Assembly (NCBI GenBank): GCA_964580315.1
Contig: CAZOKH010000046.1
Location: 1-28,434, forward strand
Direction: 5' to 3'
Source: CAZOKH01 sp964580315
Lineage (GTDB): Bacteria > Chloroflexota > Anaerolineae > Anaerolineales > Anaerolineaceae
Length of the DNA stretch: 28,434 nt
Positions 9,201 through 15,912 of the stretch are shown here, in pieces. A program made the position numbers and the translations under genes. Under the pieces are notes generated by a model, which was not told the origin of the DNA, did no database searches, and saw only the letters and a program-made list of their open reading frames with translations. The number at the start of each line of letters is the position of its first letter. The first letter of the stretch is position 1.

Positions 9201-9664
9201 TCGATAAATCCCTCATTGCGGGTATAGCGGCCGTAAAACAGCATGAAAGGCGAAATGGTGAAAAGCAAACCGGCTGCCAGGGCACCCTTCCTCCCCAGGT
9301 AGCGGCGAAAGCCGAACAAGACAAACACCACCGCCACCGTGCTGAAAATCGCTGCCGGCACGCGCGAACTAAAATCATCATCCCCCAGCAGAAAATAGGA
9401 AAGCGCCACAACATGAAATTGAAAAGGCCCATGCGTAACCGGGTCATGCCGGTAACCGTTGCCCTGGTACATTTCCCAGGAAGGCACCACGTGATTCACC
9501 TCGTCATGGCTCATCACCCGGAGGTCCAGTTGATAAAATCTCGAGAAAACCGCCATCAGGATGATGAGAAATGCCAGGACGTTTTCGACGCTAAGCCTGG
9601 GAATTATGGATGAAATCGAACGATCCATCCATGAAGATGCGTCATTACGCTCGTTTTCAATCAT
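6272..9664 (-). CDS. Agl23-like (TIGR03663-type) GT39-fold membrane glycosyltransferase fused to six-bladed NHL propeller
   Basis: The protein has 1130 residues. The N-terminal part is a polytopic GT-C membrane protein. After the first membrane segment it has the acidic motif VMSHDEVNHVVPSW, then the GNGYRHDPVTHGPFQFH loop, and about a dozen hydrophobic segments up to about residue 640. This matches the family called flippase-activity-associated protein Agl23; the lipid-linked sugar donor is inferred. A soluble region (about 640-830) follows. Residues about 835-1130 form six NHL repeats with cores YVADTKNHRI, YVADTWNYRI, FVTDTGNKRI, YVADTWNQRV, FVCDPEGMRV and WVTDAGSDRV. The propeller is probably on the outer face and may bind protein or glycan. 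The gene starts 46 nt after the stop of the lipoprotein gene, so the two probably form an operon. The Shine-Dalgarno sequence is weak. Confidence 0.88.
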   Translation of the reverse strand: MIENERNDASSWMDRSISSIIPRLSVENVLAFLIILMAVFSRFYQLDLRVMSHDEVNHVVPSWEMYQGNGYRHDPVTHGPFQFHVVALSYFLLGDDDFSSRVPAAIFSTVAVVFVLFGFRRYLGRKGALAAGLLFTISPFMLFYGRYTRNEGFIELIGVVLLYGLLRYLERGDRLSLFLVTISTSLHFCIKETAYIYTAQFLLFVGVLLLEEIQRLEWDVSSDRKKFAGLMLGSFALLGTALALAVLEAEQKAPAIEDAPTALPGGFLAHASASPLFLGVVACLAAAIIIGIVAVVFVVRKLGWEKIRSLRSFNILILVGTLILPLLSAFPVKIVGWDPLDYSSKGVMQTGIFVMVFTIAATLIGLWWNSRQWLIHAVVFYAIFIVFYTTIFTNGQGFFTGLVGALGYWLSQQGVNRGEQPWYYYAAIQVPIYEYMAALGTLLAVYFGVRRRKFITVPGESPADDNDQVKTGDVDSKPQGIPTLSLLIFWSISSLIAYSIAGEKMPWLTVHVALPLILAGGWGIGYLLDIAPWKKLTNQRGLLILLLGIIFLLSTLGVLGNLLGDQAPFQGKTLEQLQATSTFLLTFVAALASGGGLYYFLRDWRPGEVVSMAGVLCFTLLAVLTTRAAYMASFINYDNAKEYLVYAHASAAPKEVLAQVEEISRRTTGGLDLEVAYDNDALYPYWWYLRDYPNKRWYTDKPTRDLKDVPVIIAGDTTRTKMDPIVKSNFNKFEYVRLWWPNQDYYNLTGERIWNAIKDSKMRAAIFDIWLNRDYREYAALTNNANFTLENWQPSSRMNFYIRKDIISQIWNYGAAPSVVEEVETDPYEAGMMPISPDFIIGSTGSMPGQFSGARDIAAAGDNSVYVADTKNHRIQHFDENGVLINTWGTFADVGSGNAPGGTFNEPWGIAVGPDGSVYVADTWNYRIQKFSPDGEFITMWGTSGQGESPTAFWGPRDVTVDPSGRVFVTDTGNKRIVVFDSNGQFLSQFGAAGLNLGELDEPVGIAVDADGKVYVADTWNQRVQVFSPVPETDTFIPVRAIEFYGWFGQSIDNKPYLAVDASGNVFVCDPEGMRVVEFDAQGIFKRAWGEFQDSGDSLTMPSGAAADSMGRVWVTDAGSDRVMRFTMPQ

Positions 9665-9710
9665 GCATTTTTCTTTCTTATAGAAACCTGTTTAGGATAC
9701 TTCGGATAGA

Positions 9711-10388
9711 TTATTCTTTGATTACTTCAGCCGATAAATAGACTTCATACACCTTTATATTTTGCGGATTGTAAAAACCCCAGTACGATTCAAATTTTCC
9801 TATTCCACGCGGAGCAAAGGCTGCCATGAAAAACTCAAATTTTTCTCCCGGCTTAACAGCGCGGTCAACCTCAAGAGAACTGACCGTGCTGCATTGTTCC
9901 CCGCCAATGAATTTCAAGCGGTAACCCGGCCCCCAGGTTGTTGAACCGGTATTGATCAATGTAAAAGCCAGGGAAAATGAATCGCCAGGGTAAAACGTTT
10001 TACCATCTGCCGGCATCTGGCTGGAATAACCTGCACTGTCGCCTGCTTTATTTCCACCCTGGTCAGAGGATGAAGGTGCAGCCGGCACAGCCGAGGTCGG
10101 TACACTCACACCGCTGGCAGGAGTTCCCACACCAGCAGCGCCCACTGTGGGCAGCGACAGCGTTGCGGTGGGCGCCACGGTTTCAGTGGGCGTGGCAGAA
10201 GGTTCGGGCGTGGCTGTGCTGGTGGGCAGGCTGGCTGCCGTGGCCGAAAGCTGGGCACTGACCGTTTGTGCCGCCTGGGTAAAAATCATATTTGGGTCAA
10301 CTGTGGGCTGCTGACTACCCCCACAGGAAGAGAGTAATCCAGCGACAACCACCATTGTGATCCAGAATAATGATTTGTTCTTCTTCAT
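9711..10388 (-). CDS. Lipoprotein with T/P-rich linker and NBR1-type Ig-like domain
   Basis: The protein has 225 residues. The N-terminus is a type II signal peptide: MKKNK, a hydrophobic core, and lipobox LSSC with the lipidated Cys at residue 22. A low-complexity linker rich in Thr, Pro, Ala and Ser (about 35-110) would span the wall. Residues about 125-225 fit the Ig-like domain named after human NBR1 (FTLINTGSTTWGPGYRLKF, later FESYWGFYNPQ). That domain is common in secreted proteins of Chloroflexota and related phyla and is thought to mediate binding; the ligand is unknown. The ATG at 10388 is preferred over the in-frame TTG at 10400 because GGAGG lies 5 nt before it and overlaps the upstream candidate. 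It is first in a likely two-gene operon with the Agl23-NHL gene, which suggests shared work at the cell surface. Confidence 0.85.
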   Translation of the reverse strand: MKKNKSLFWITMVVVAGLLSSCGGSQQPTVDPNMIFTQAAQTVSAQLSATAASLPTSTATPEPSATPTETVAPTATLSLPTVGAAGVGTPASGVSVPTSAVPAAPSSSDQGGNKAGDSAGYSSQMPADGKTFYPGDSFSLAFTLINTGSTTWGPGYRLKFIGGEQCSTVSSLEVDRAVKPGEKFEFFMAAFAPRGIGKFESYWGFYNPQNIKVYEVYLSAEVIKE

Positions 10389-10424
10389 TTCATCCTCCAA
10401 AATGGTATTCCAAAGAGAAATCGA

Positions 10425-10433
10425 ATTATACCA
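10425..10433 (-). promoter_or_regulatory. Extended -10 promoter of the lipoprotein operon
   Basis: On the minus strand TGGTATAAT (extended -10, hexamer at 10425-10430) lies about 37 nt before the ATG at 10388. The -35 is poor, as expected for an extended -10 promoter. Confidence 0.5.
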
Positions 10434-10442
10434 TTGAGAAAA

Positions 10443-10471
10443 TTGACGAAATTAGTTTAGACTTCTATACT
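10443..10471 (+). promoter_or_regulatory. Promoter of the first MFS gene
   Basis: TTGACG (10443-10448) and TATACT (10466-10471) are separated by 17 nt. The predicted transcript start is about 10478, giving a short leader that contains AAGGAG before the ATG at 10505. Confidence 0.65.
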
Positions 10472-10504
10472 GATATATATTTCAGCAGCAAGGAGCCTCC
10501 CATT

Positions 10505-11710
10505 ATGCCCCTCTCATTCTCACGCCGCAACCTCACTTTTGCCTTACTATACTTCGCCCAGGGTGCGGTAATGGCCTACTTCACCGCCCTCAATTCATTA
10601 TACTTATTATCCTTTAACCTATCCATGCAGCAAATCGGCATTATTGGCGCCATCGCCATGATCCCATTTATTCTAAAAATCTTCCTGGGCATGATCAGCG
10701 ACCGCTTCAATTTCCTGGGGTTGGGCTATCGCAAGCCATACATCCTGCTGGGGCTGATGGTTCAATGCCTGTGCCTGATCGCAGTTCCCTTTGTGCATCC
10801 CGGCAGCCAATTCTGGTTGTTCGCCTTGCTGGCCTTTCTCACCATGACCGGCATGGCTTTGTACGACACAGCCACCGACGGACTGGCGCTGGACACAACA
10901 CCGCTGGAAGAACAAGGCATCATTCAGGGATTCATGGTGGGTGGACGGGCAGCCGGTGTGGTCATCGTTTCAGCAACCATCGGACTGTTGGCTGATAACG
11001 CCTCCTGGCACATGGCTTTCTGGCTGCTGGCTGCGCTTTCTTTGGCCCCCATGTTCCTGGTTTCAACAATGAATGAATTCAATCACAATGCCGGGCAAAG
11101 TTTTGAGTGGAAAGCCTTCTCTGCCTTCAATAACCGCTCCATCCTCTCATTGGCGGGGCTGGGCATCCTCTACTCGTTTGTCATCTACGGCGCCAACCAG
11201 ATTGTGAATCCTTACCTGCAAAAAGTGTTCAACATCTCCATCACCTCAGCCGGTTTTCTCACCACCCTGTGGGGTATTGGTGTGATTATTGGCGGTTTGT
11301 TGTGCGGATGGTTGACCAAAACCATCGGACAGCAGCGCTCTGTGCAATTTGCCGTAGTTCTCTCCCTGGTATCCATCCTGGCATTGTCCATTTCGCTTAA
11401 TCCAATACTGGCCTGGTTGATGGTGGTCATTTTCGGCATCGCCTTTGGGTTCTACGAAACCATCTATTTTGCCCTGTGCATGCAGCGCACCGATCCGCGC
11501 ATTGCCGCATCCATGTATTCCATTTTGATGGCGGTTGCCAACATTGGAACCGGCGTGAGCATGGCTGTGGTGGGCGGGTTGGTTGATTCGGTTGGTTTTT
11601 CATTCACCTTCATCTTCCTGGCAGCGTCAAACCTGGTTGCCATTCCCCTCATCGCCGTCATCTTTTCAAGCAAAAGCCATCCCCAAACCAGTCCCCTCAT
11701 GGAAGAGTAG
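10505..11710 (+). CDS. MFS transporter
   Basis: The protein has 401 residues and about 12 hydrophobic segments in two six-helix halves. The cytoplasmic loop between helices 2 and 3 carries the MFS signature-like GMISDRFNFLGLGYRKPYI. The helix-4 region TMTGMALYDTATDGLALD recalls AmpG/folate-biopterin-type MFS members, which carry an acidic motif there. The substrate cannot be assigned. The open frame extends upstream, but the ATG at 10505 is chosen: AAGGAG (10490-10495) lies 9 nt before it, the residues upstream are not hydrophobic, and the promoter at 10443-10471 lies inside that extension. It diverges from the lipoprotein operon. Confidence 0.88.
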   Translation: MPLSFSRRNLTFALLYFAQGAVMAYFTALNSLYLLSFNLSMQQIGIIGAIAMIPFILKIFLGMISDRFNFLGLGYRKPYILLGLMVQCLCLIAVPFVHPGSQFWLFALLAFLTMTGMALYDTATDGLALDTTPLEEQGIIQGFMVGGRAAGVVIVSATIGLLADNASWHMAFWLLAALSLAPMFLVSTMNEFNHNAGQSFEWKAFSAFNNRSILSLAGLGILYSFVIYGANQIVNPYLQKVFNISITSAGFLTTLWGIGVIIGGLLCGWLTKTIGQQRSVQFAVVLSLVSILALSISLNPILAWLMVVIFGIAFGFYETIYFALCMQRTDPRIAASMYSILMAVANIGTGVSMAVVGGLVDSVGFSFTFIFLAASNLVAIPLIAVIFSSKSHPQTSPLMEE

Positions 11711-11713
11711 TCA

Positions 11714-11811
11714 AGACCCTGAAGGTTTCAGAAAACGCTTTTTTTGCAGGTGAGATTTCTTGGAAATGTCAGTATTGTTTCGCAGAAACGCATATTTAAC
11801 CTTTAGGGTCT
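11714..11811. repeat. Inverted-repeat element in an intergenic gap
   Basis: Arms 11714-11727 and 11798-11811 are inverted copies of 14 nt with one mismatch (AGACCCTGAAGGTT against its complement), enclosing 70 nt. Inside is a second small palindrome, GTTTC-GCA-GAAAC (11777-11789). The size and structure suggest a degenerate MITE-like or REP-like repeat. The first arm plus GTTTCAG and a T7 run (11737-11745) could act as a weak terminator for the MFS gene. Confidence 0.5.
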
Positions 11812-11853
11812 CATTCATTTTTCAACGACCTCAGAAAAAATATGCTTCGGTTA

Positions 11854-11859
11854 TATAAT
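11854..11859 (+). promoter_or_regulatory. -10 element immediately before the HAD-HD gene
   Basis: A perfect TATAAT ends 6 nt before the ATG at 11866. No clear -35 or Shine-Dalgarno sequence is present, so a leaderless transcript is suggested. Confidence 0.4.
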
Positions 11860-11865
11860 GAAAAT

Positions 11866-12942
11866 ATGACAAACAAATCCATAAATACCATTTCAACGTT
11901 GGTTTTTGACTGGGGAAACACCCTGATGCGGGTTTTTCCAGATCAAACCGGGCCCATGGCTGCCTGGTCAAAAATCGCGGCAGTCGAATCTGCACATGAA
12001 ATGCTTTCCAGTATCCACGGCAAATATCAACTCATTCTCGCTACCAATGCCGCCGATTCCACTGCCGTTCAGGTGCAAAAAGCCCTGGAACGGGTGGGAC
12101 TCGATCAGTACGGCTTGAGGATATTCACCTCGCACGAGCTGGCCTGCCGAAAACCTGACATCCAATTTTTTCAAACCATTGAAGATCTTTTGCACGTTGA
12201 ACCGCAAAACATTTTGATGGTTGGCGACGACTACCGCAGCGATATCTTTGGCGCTGTGCAGGCTGGCTGGCGCACAGCCTGGTTTAACAGCGAATTCCAG
12301 CCGGCGCCGGGGCATTTTCCGCAATGCAACGCTGAAATCTACACCCTGGATGAGCTTCCCACAGCCCTTGAAAACCTGGCTGCCCTACCCGATTATTCCA
12401 CCTGCCTGTTATGGCTGCAGCGATTCAATGTTTCAATGGGGTTATTCCAACACGTCAGCCTGGTGGCTGCCATTGCCTATCAACTGGCTTTGTGGCTGCG
12501 CGCTCGCGGTGAGCCGATATCTCCCATGACGGCGCATCGCGGCGGCTTGCTGCACGATTTGACCAAGCTGGCCAAAGAAACCTTCCCCGATGAGTTGGAT
12601 CACGGCGCCACGGCCGCCCAGGTATTATTTGCTTATGGCTATCCACAACTGGCTGAAATCGCTTTGCGCCATCCTCTCTTTTGCCTGACCGACCCTGAAC
12701 GCAAACCGCATGGCTGGGAACAAAAAATTGTTCATCTGGCCGACAAGCTGGCCGAGGGCATCTCCCTGGTCACGGTTGATCACCGATTAAAATCCCTGGC
12801 ATCCCGCTATCCGCAGCACGCCGATCAGATATCCAGCATTACCCCCGCCGTGTTCGACTTGCAAGCTGAAATCTGCGATCGGCTTGGCTGGCAGCCTCCA
12901 TCACTCCCCGACCGTTTACAGGAAGCCATCTATCAAAAATAG
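11866..12942 (+). CDS. HAD-superfamily phosphatase fused to a YqeK-like HD-domain hydrolase
   Basis: The protein has 358 residues from the ATG at 11866; an in-frame ATG at 11842 would add eight. The N-terminal half is a HAD-IA domain: motif I FDWGNTL (nucleophile Asp15), motif II LATNA, motif III CRKPD (Lys96) and motif IV VGDDYRSDIFGAVQAG. The second Asp of DxD is Gly, as in YihX-type HADs. The C-terminal half (about 190-345) is an HD domain with QHV (His196), GLLHDLTK (His230-Asp231), LRHPLF (His269) and HLADKL (Asp293), closest in pattern to YqeK, which splits diadenosine tetraphosphate. A cytoplasmic bifunctional nucleotide or phosphoester hydrolase is inferred. The start is chosen on the -10 position; no Shine-Dalgarno sequence is visible for either ATG. 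No neighbour is close enough for an operon. Confidence 0.85.
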   Translation: MTNKSINTISTLVFDWGNTLMRVFPDQTGPMAAWSKIAAVESAHEMLSSIHGKYQLILATNAADSTAVQVQKALERVGLDQYGLRIFTSHELACRKPDIQFFQTIEDLLHVEPQNILMVGDDYRSDIFGAVQAGWRTAWFNSEFQPAPGHFPQCNAEIYTLDELPTALENLAALPDYSTCLLWLQRFNVSMGLFQHVSLVAAIAYQLALWLRARGEPISPMTAHRGGLLHDLTKLAKETFPDELDHGATAAQVLFAYGYPQLAEIALRHPLFCLTDPERKPHGWEQKIVHLADKLAEGISLVTVDHRLKSLASRYPQHADQISSITPAVFDLQAEICDRLGWQPPSLPDRLQEAIYQK

Positions 12943-12990
12943 CGTTTTTTTCTCTTTCAACCGGCAAAGCAATCTAAGAGTAAGCCAAAA

Positions 12991-13036
12991 AAGATGTTAT
13001 TGCTTCGCTCGCTGCGCTCACTAGCAATGACATCTT
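12991..13036. repeat. Palindromic intergenic repeat (REP/MITE-like)
   Basis: Arms 12991-13004 and 13023-13036 are inverted copies of 14 nt with one mismatch (AAGATGTTATTGCT; AGCAATGACATCTT). The 18-nt loop is built on GCTCGCTGCGCTC. Motifs of the type ATTGCTTCGCTCGCTGCG are widespread dispersed intergenic repeats in many bacteria. It lies between convergent genes, and its hairpin may also help end transcription. Confidence 0.6.
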
Positions 13037-13066
13037 AATTATCCTGAACTTACGTTACGAACAAAG

Positions 13067-14548
13067 TTAAGACGATAGATTGAAATAGTTATATATTGCC
13101 CGGGATAGATTGGACACCAGCGTATTAACCGGATCGAAAACCAGTTGTACCGGGTGATACATATAAATGGTCAAGATGTAATTGCCCCCAGGAGTATAGA
13201 TAACTCCCGCATCACCCATGGCGTGCAGCAAACCGTCAAATTCTGTGATCCAACCGTGTTTATTGGCGCTGCGTGTGCCATCCGGCAATCCCGCCTGGAT
13301 CAAAACACCGATACGGTTCTTGGCCAGGTAAGATAACATGAGCTGGCATTCATTCTGGCTGATTTCACCCGGGAACACCGCGGACAATGTTCCCCCGCCG
13401 GTTTCCGAGCATTGATACAAATCGTCCAACAACATGCCCATTTCAGTGGCTGTGGTTTGATTGTATGCATCTGGATTGGTAGATACATCCAGGCGTTTAT
13501 TCGCCGGGGTTTCAATCCGCTGCAACAACGGTGCGCCCTGGTAAAAATAGCCTGCCAGGAACGTATTTTTCAATCCCAACGCCCGCATATCATCGGTAAG
13601 CTGCAGCGGTCCCAGGTTCTGATCCATCACCATTTCCATCAACCGGTCGGCAGGGTCATTCTCTGACCTTTCGATCATTAATTCAACCATCTCCGTAACG
13701 GATGTCGGAGCCGGTTCAGATACCCTGCGATAGGTTGAGATCATAATGGGAATTTTCATCGTGCTGGCTGCAGTGAAAGCCACATCCGGTGAAATATTCT
13801 CCCCGCTTTGATAGGCAAAGTGCAGCTCCTGGCGTGTTTGCAAATCCATCAAGTAAATCTCAGTCAACCCGTCAAAGCCCGACACATCAATGATCTGGTG
13901 CAGCAAGATGGATAGATTGTCGAGTGAAGGGCGTGGAGATGAAACCTCGCTAAAAGTCAAATTAACCACGCGGTTGGAAGGGGATTTCAGCGCATCTTCC
14001 AAAAGAACCACTGCCCGGTTGATGTCCAACACCTTGCCGGGGTCTCCCGACTCAAAATTGCTGGTGCCGGGAACCGGTTTTGCCTCTGTTGGCTGTTGAT
14101 CATAGCGCACAGCAATTTCATTCTTCAGATATTCGCGCATACGCTCATCAGAAATCTTTGCACTCAAGGGGACTTCTTTTGGTGTAGGAAGTTGATTCCA
14201 TAAATAATTCCAATAAGCCACCCAGAACGGCTGTGTGATGCGCTGCAAGTCAGCCGCCGTCATCATCGATTCCAAATCAAGCTCAAAACCCAGCACCTGG
14301 GGCTTAATCTGGATCACAGCATCGCCGTAATGAACTTCAACAGGAATGAAATAGGCCTGGGTTAATCGCTCTGCCGCCTGCTGTTGATCCAACCCGCCCA
14401 CCGGCACACCGCCAATAATCATGCCTGGCGGCAGGGTTGATCGCAACCGGCTGTAAGTGACCAGTTGAACAACCAGCAACAATACGGATGAAAAAATCAA
14501 TCCGATCGATATCCAGCTTAGTAAGGAAAGAAAACCTCTTTGACGCAC
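13067..14548 (-). CDS. Membrane-anchored class A beta-lactamase-like serine hydrolase
   Basis: The protein has 493 residues. One N-terminal membrane anchor (about 8-31) is followed by a YoaR/PG_binding_4-like region (about 38-200; IGGVPVGGLDQQQAAERL), found in VanW/YoaR-type and L,D-transpeptidase proteins. Residues about 215-480 have the class A beta-lactamase/PBP fold motifs: S262-T-M-K265 (SxxK), S295-E-N297 (SDN-like) and K430-H-G432 (KTG-like), with NQTTATEMG before the third. No clear E166-x-x-L-N omega-loop motif is seen, so it may be a peptidoglycan D,D-peptidase or a non-lactamase hydrolase rather than a resistance enzyme. The active domain should be outside the cell. The start is GTG at 14548, with GAGGTGA just before it. 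It diverges from gmd. Confidence 0.85.
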   Translation of the reverse strand: MRQRGFLSLLSWISIGLIFSSVLLLVVQLVTYSRLRSTLPPGMIIGGVPVGGLDQQQAAERLTQAYFIPVEVHYGDAVIQIKPQVLGFELDLESMMTAADLQRITQPFWVAYWNYLWNQLPTPKEVPLSAKISDERMREYLKNEIAVRYDQQPTEAKPVPGTSNFESGDPGKVLDINRAVVLLEDALKSPSNRVVNLTFSEVSSPRPSLDNLSILLHQIIDVSGFDGLTEIYLMDLQTRQELHFAYQSGENISPDVAFTAASTMKIPIMISTYRRVSEPAPTSVTEMVELMIERSENDPADRLMEMVMDQNLGPLQLTDDMRALGLKNTFLAGYFYQGAPLLQRIETPANKRLDVSTNPDAYNQTTATEMGMLLDDLYQCSETGGGTLSAVFPGEISQNECQLMLSYLAKNRIGVLIQAGLPDGTRSANKHGWITEFDGLLHAMGDAGVIYTPGGNYILTIYMYHPVQLVFDPVNTLVSNLSRAIYNYFNLSS

Positions 14549-14647
14549 AAATCACCTCATCTGGCCGATTGCCATTGGAAGATTTTACCGCAGTTTTCAT
14601 GGATGCGTCTTCCCTTTGCGAATGAGAATAATCCATTAACACTTCAA

Positions 14648-14676
14648 TTGACATCTATCCAGCGCGTGATTATACT
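14648..14676 (+). promoter_or_regulatory. Near-consensus sigma70 promoter of gmd
   Basis: TTGACA (14648-14653), a 17-nt spacer and TATACT (14671-14676). The predicted start is about 14683, giving a leader of about 95 nt before the TTG start. Confidence 0.75.
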
Positions 14677-14777
14677 TACTCATCAAATTGTCTGGGAATC
14701 TTTGTTCCTGAATTTTTTCGCACCGAGCGACATTTTTCCAGATTAACTGTCTGAAAATCCCATTGAGGAGGTTCGTT

Positions 14778-15866
14778 TTGAAAAAAGCTGTCATAACCGG
14801 CATTACCGGTCAAGATGGTTCCTATTTAGCTGAATTACTTTTATCGCAGGGATATGAAGTGCATGGCCTCATTCGCCGCGCCAGCACTTTCAACACCGGT
14901 CGCATCGACCACATCTATCACGATCCTCATGTCAATGGAGAAAAGGTTCCGCTATTTTTACACTATGGAGACCTCTCCTCTCCGCAGACCATGCTGGACA
15001 TCATTTATGAAGTCAAGCCCGAAGAAGTGTATCACCTGGCTGCCCAAAGCCACGTGCGGGTCAGCTTCGACATGCCTGAATACACGGGCGATGTTACCGG
15101 CCTGGGTACCACCCGCATCCTGGAAGCCATCCGCAAAAGCGGGCAAAAGATTCGTTTCTACCAGGCTTCATCCAGTGAAATGTTCGGTTCGGCTGCCCCA
15201 CCGCAAAGCGAAGCCACCCCCTTCCAACCGCAAAGTCCCTATGCCGCCGCCAAAGTGTATGCCTATTGGATTACCAAAAATTATCGGGACGGGTACGGGT
15301 TGTTTGCCTCTAACGGCATCCTCTTCAACCATGAATCCCCCCGCCGTGGAGAGACTTTTGTAACACGCAAAATCACCCGCGCCCTGGCAAACATTAAAGC
15401 CGGAAAACAAAAGAATCTCTTTTTGGGCAACCTGGACGCCAAACGCGACTGGGGCTACGCTCCCGATTACGTGGCTGCCATGTGGAAAATGCTGCAATGC
15501 GATGCCCCCAATGACCTGGTGATTGGCACCGGTGAAGCGCATTCGGTTCGCGAATTTCTGGACGAGTCCTTTGGTTATGCAGACATGGACTGGAAAGAAT
15601 ATGTCAAAATCGATCCGCGCTACTTCCGCCCGACCGAGGTTGATTATCTTTTAGCCGATTACAGCAAAGCCGCCAAAATCTTAAATTGGGAACCGCGCGT
15701 CTTCTTTAAAGACCTGGTTCGCGTTATGGTTGATGCCGATCTCGAACTGGCCGGCTTGCCTTCACCGGGTGAAGGCAGCAAGATCCTGGAGAAACATCAC
15801 GGCGCCTGGCACCGCTGGAAAGACCAGGTTTCCAGCATGGACGGCTCAAGAGGCTCTCACGAATAA
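14778..15866 (+). CDS. gmd: GDP-mannose 4,6-dehydratase
   Basis: The protein has 362 residues, a normal length for the family. It converts GDP-D-mannose to GDP-4-keto-6-deoxy-D-mannose in the cytoplasm, the branch point to GDP-fucose, GDP-rhamnose and related sugars. It is an extended SDR with a Rossmann motif GITGQDGSYLAELL at the N-terminus, SSSEMFG with the catalytic Ser/Glu, and YAAAK (active-site Tyr and Lys). The family signature NHESPRRGETFVTRKI is present. The start is TTG at 14778, because GAGGAGGT (14765-14772) lies 5 nt before it; the in-frame TTG at 14763 overlaps that site and would destroy it. The gene is flanked by its own promoter and a terminator, so it appears monocistronic. 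No epimerase/reductase (fcl) or rmd partner is in the window. Confidence 0.96.
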   Translation: MKKAVITGITGQDGSYLAELLLSQGYEVHGLIRRASTFNTGRIDHIYHDPHVNGEKVPLFLHYGDLSSPQTMLDIIYEVKPEEVYHLAAQSHVRVSFDMPEYTGDVTGLGTTRILEAIRKSGQKIRFYQASSSEMFGSAAPPQSEATPFQPQSPYAAAKVYAYWITKNYRDGYGLFASNGILFNHESPRRGETFVTRKITRALANIKAGKQKNLFLGNLDAKRDWGYAPDYVAAMWKMLQCDAPNDLVIGTGEAHSVREFLDESFGYADMDWKEYVKIDPRYFRPTEVDYLLADYSKAAKILNWEPRVFFKDLVRVMVDADLELAGLPSPGEGSKILEKHHGAWHRWKDQVSSMDGSRGSHE

Positions 15867-15874
15867 ATCTTATA

Positions 15875-15910
15875 AATCAAAAAAGAACCTTTCCAGGTTC
15901 TTTTTTGATT
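15875..15910. terminator. Bidirectional terminator between gmd and the SLT gene
   Basis: A perfect 16-bp stem (15875-15890 and 15895-15910) with a TTCC loop. A6 and T6 runs inside the stem give a U-tract in either direction. Confidence 0.88.
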
Positions 15911-15912
15911 TT

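Noticed and set aside
14763..14777. Earlier TTG start for gmd
   Set aside because: The codons from 14763 contain the GAGGAGGT ribosome-binding site of the TTG at 14778.
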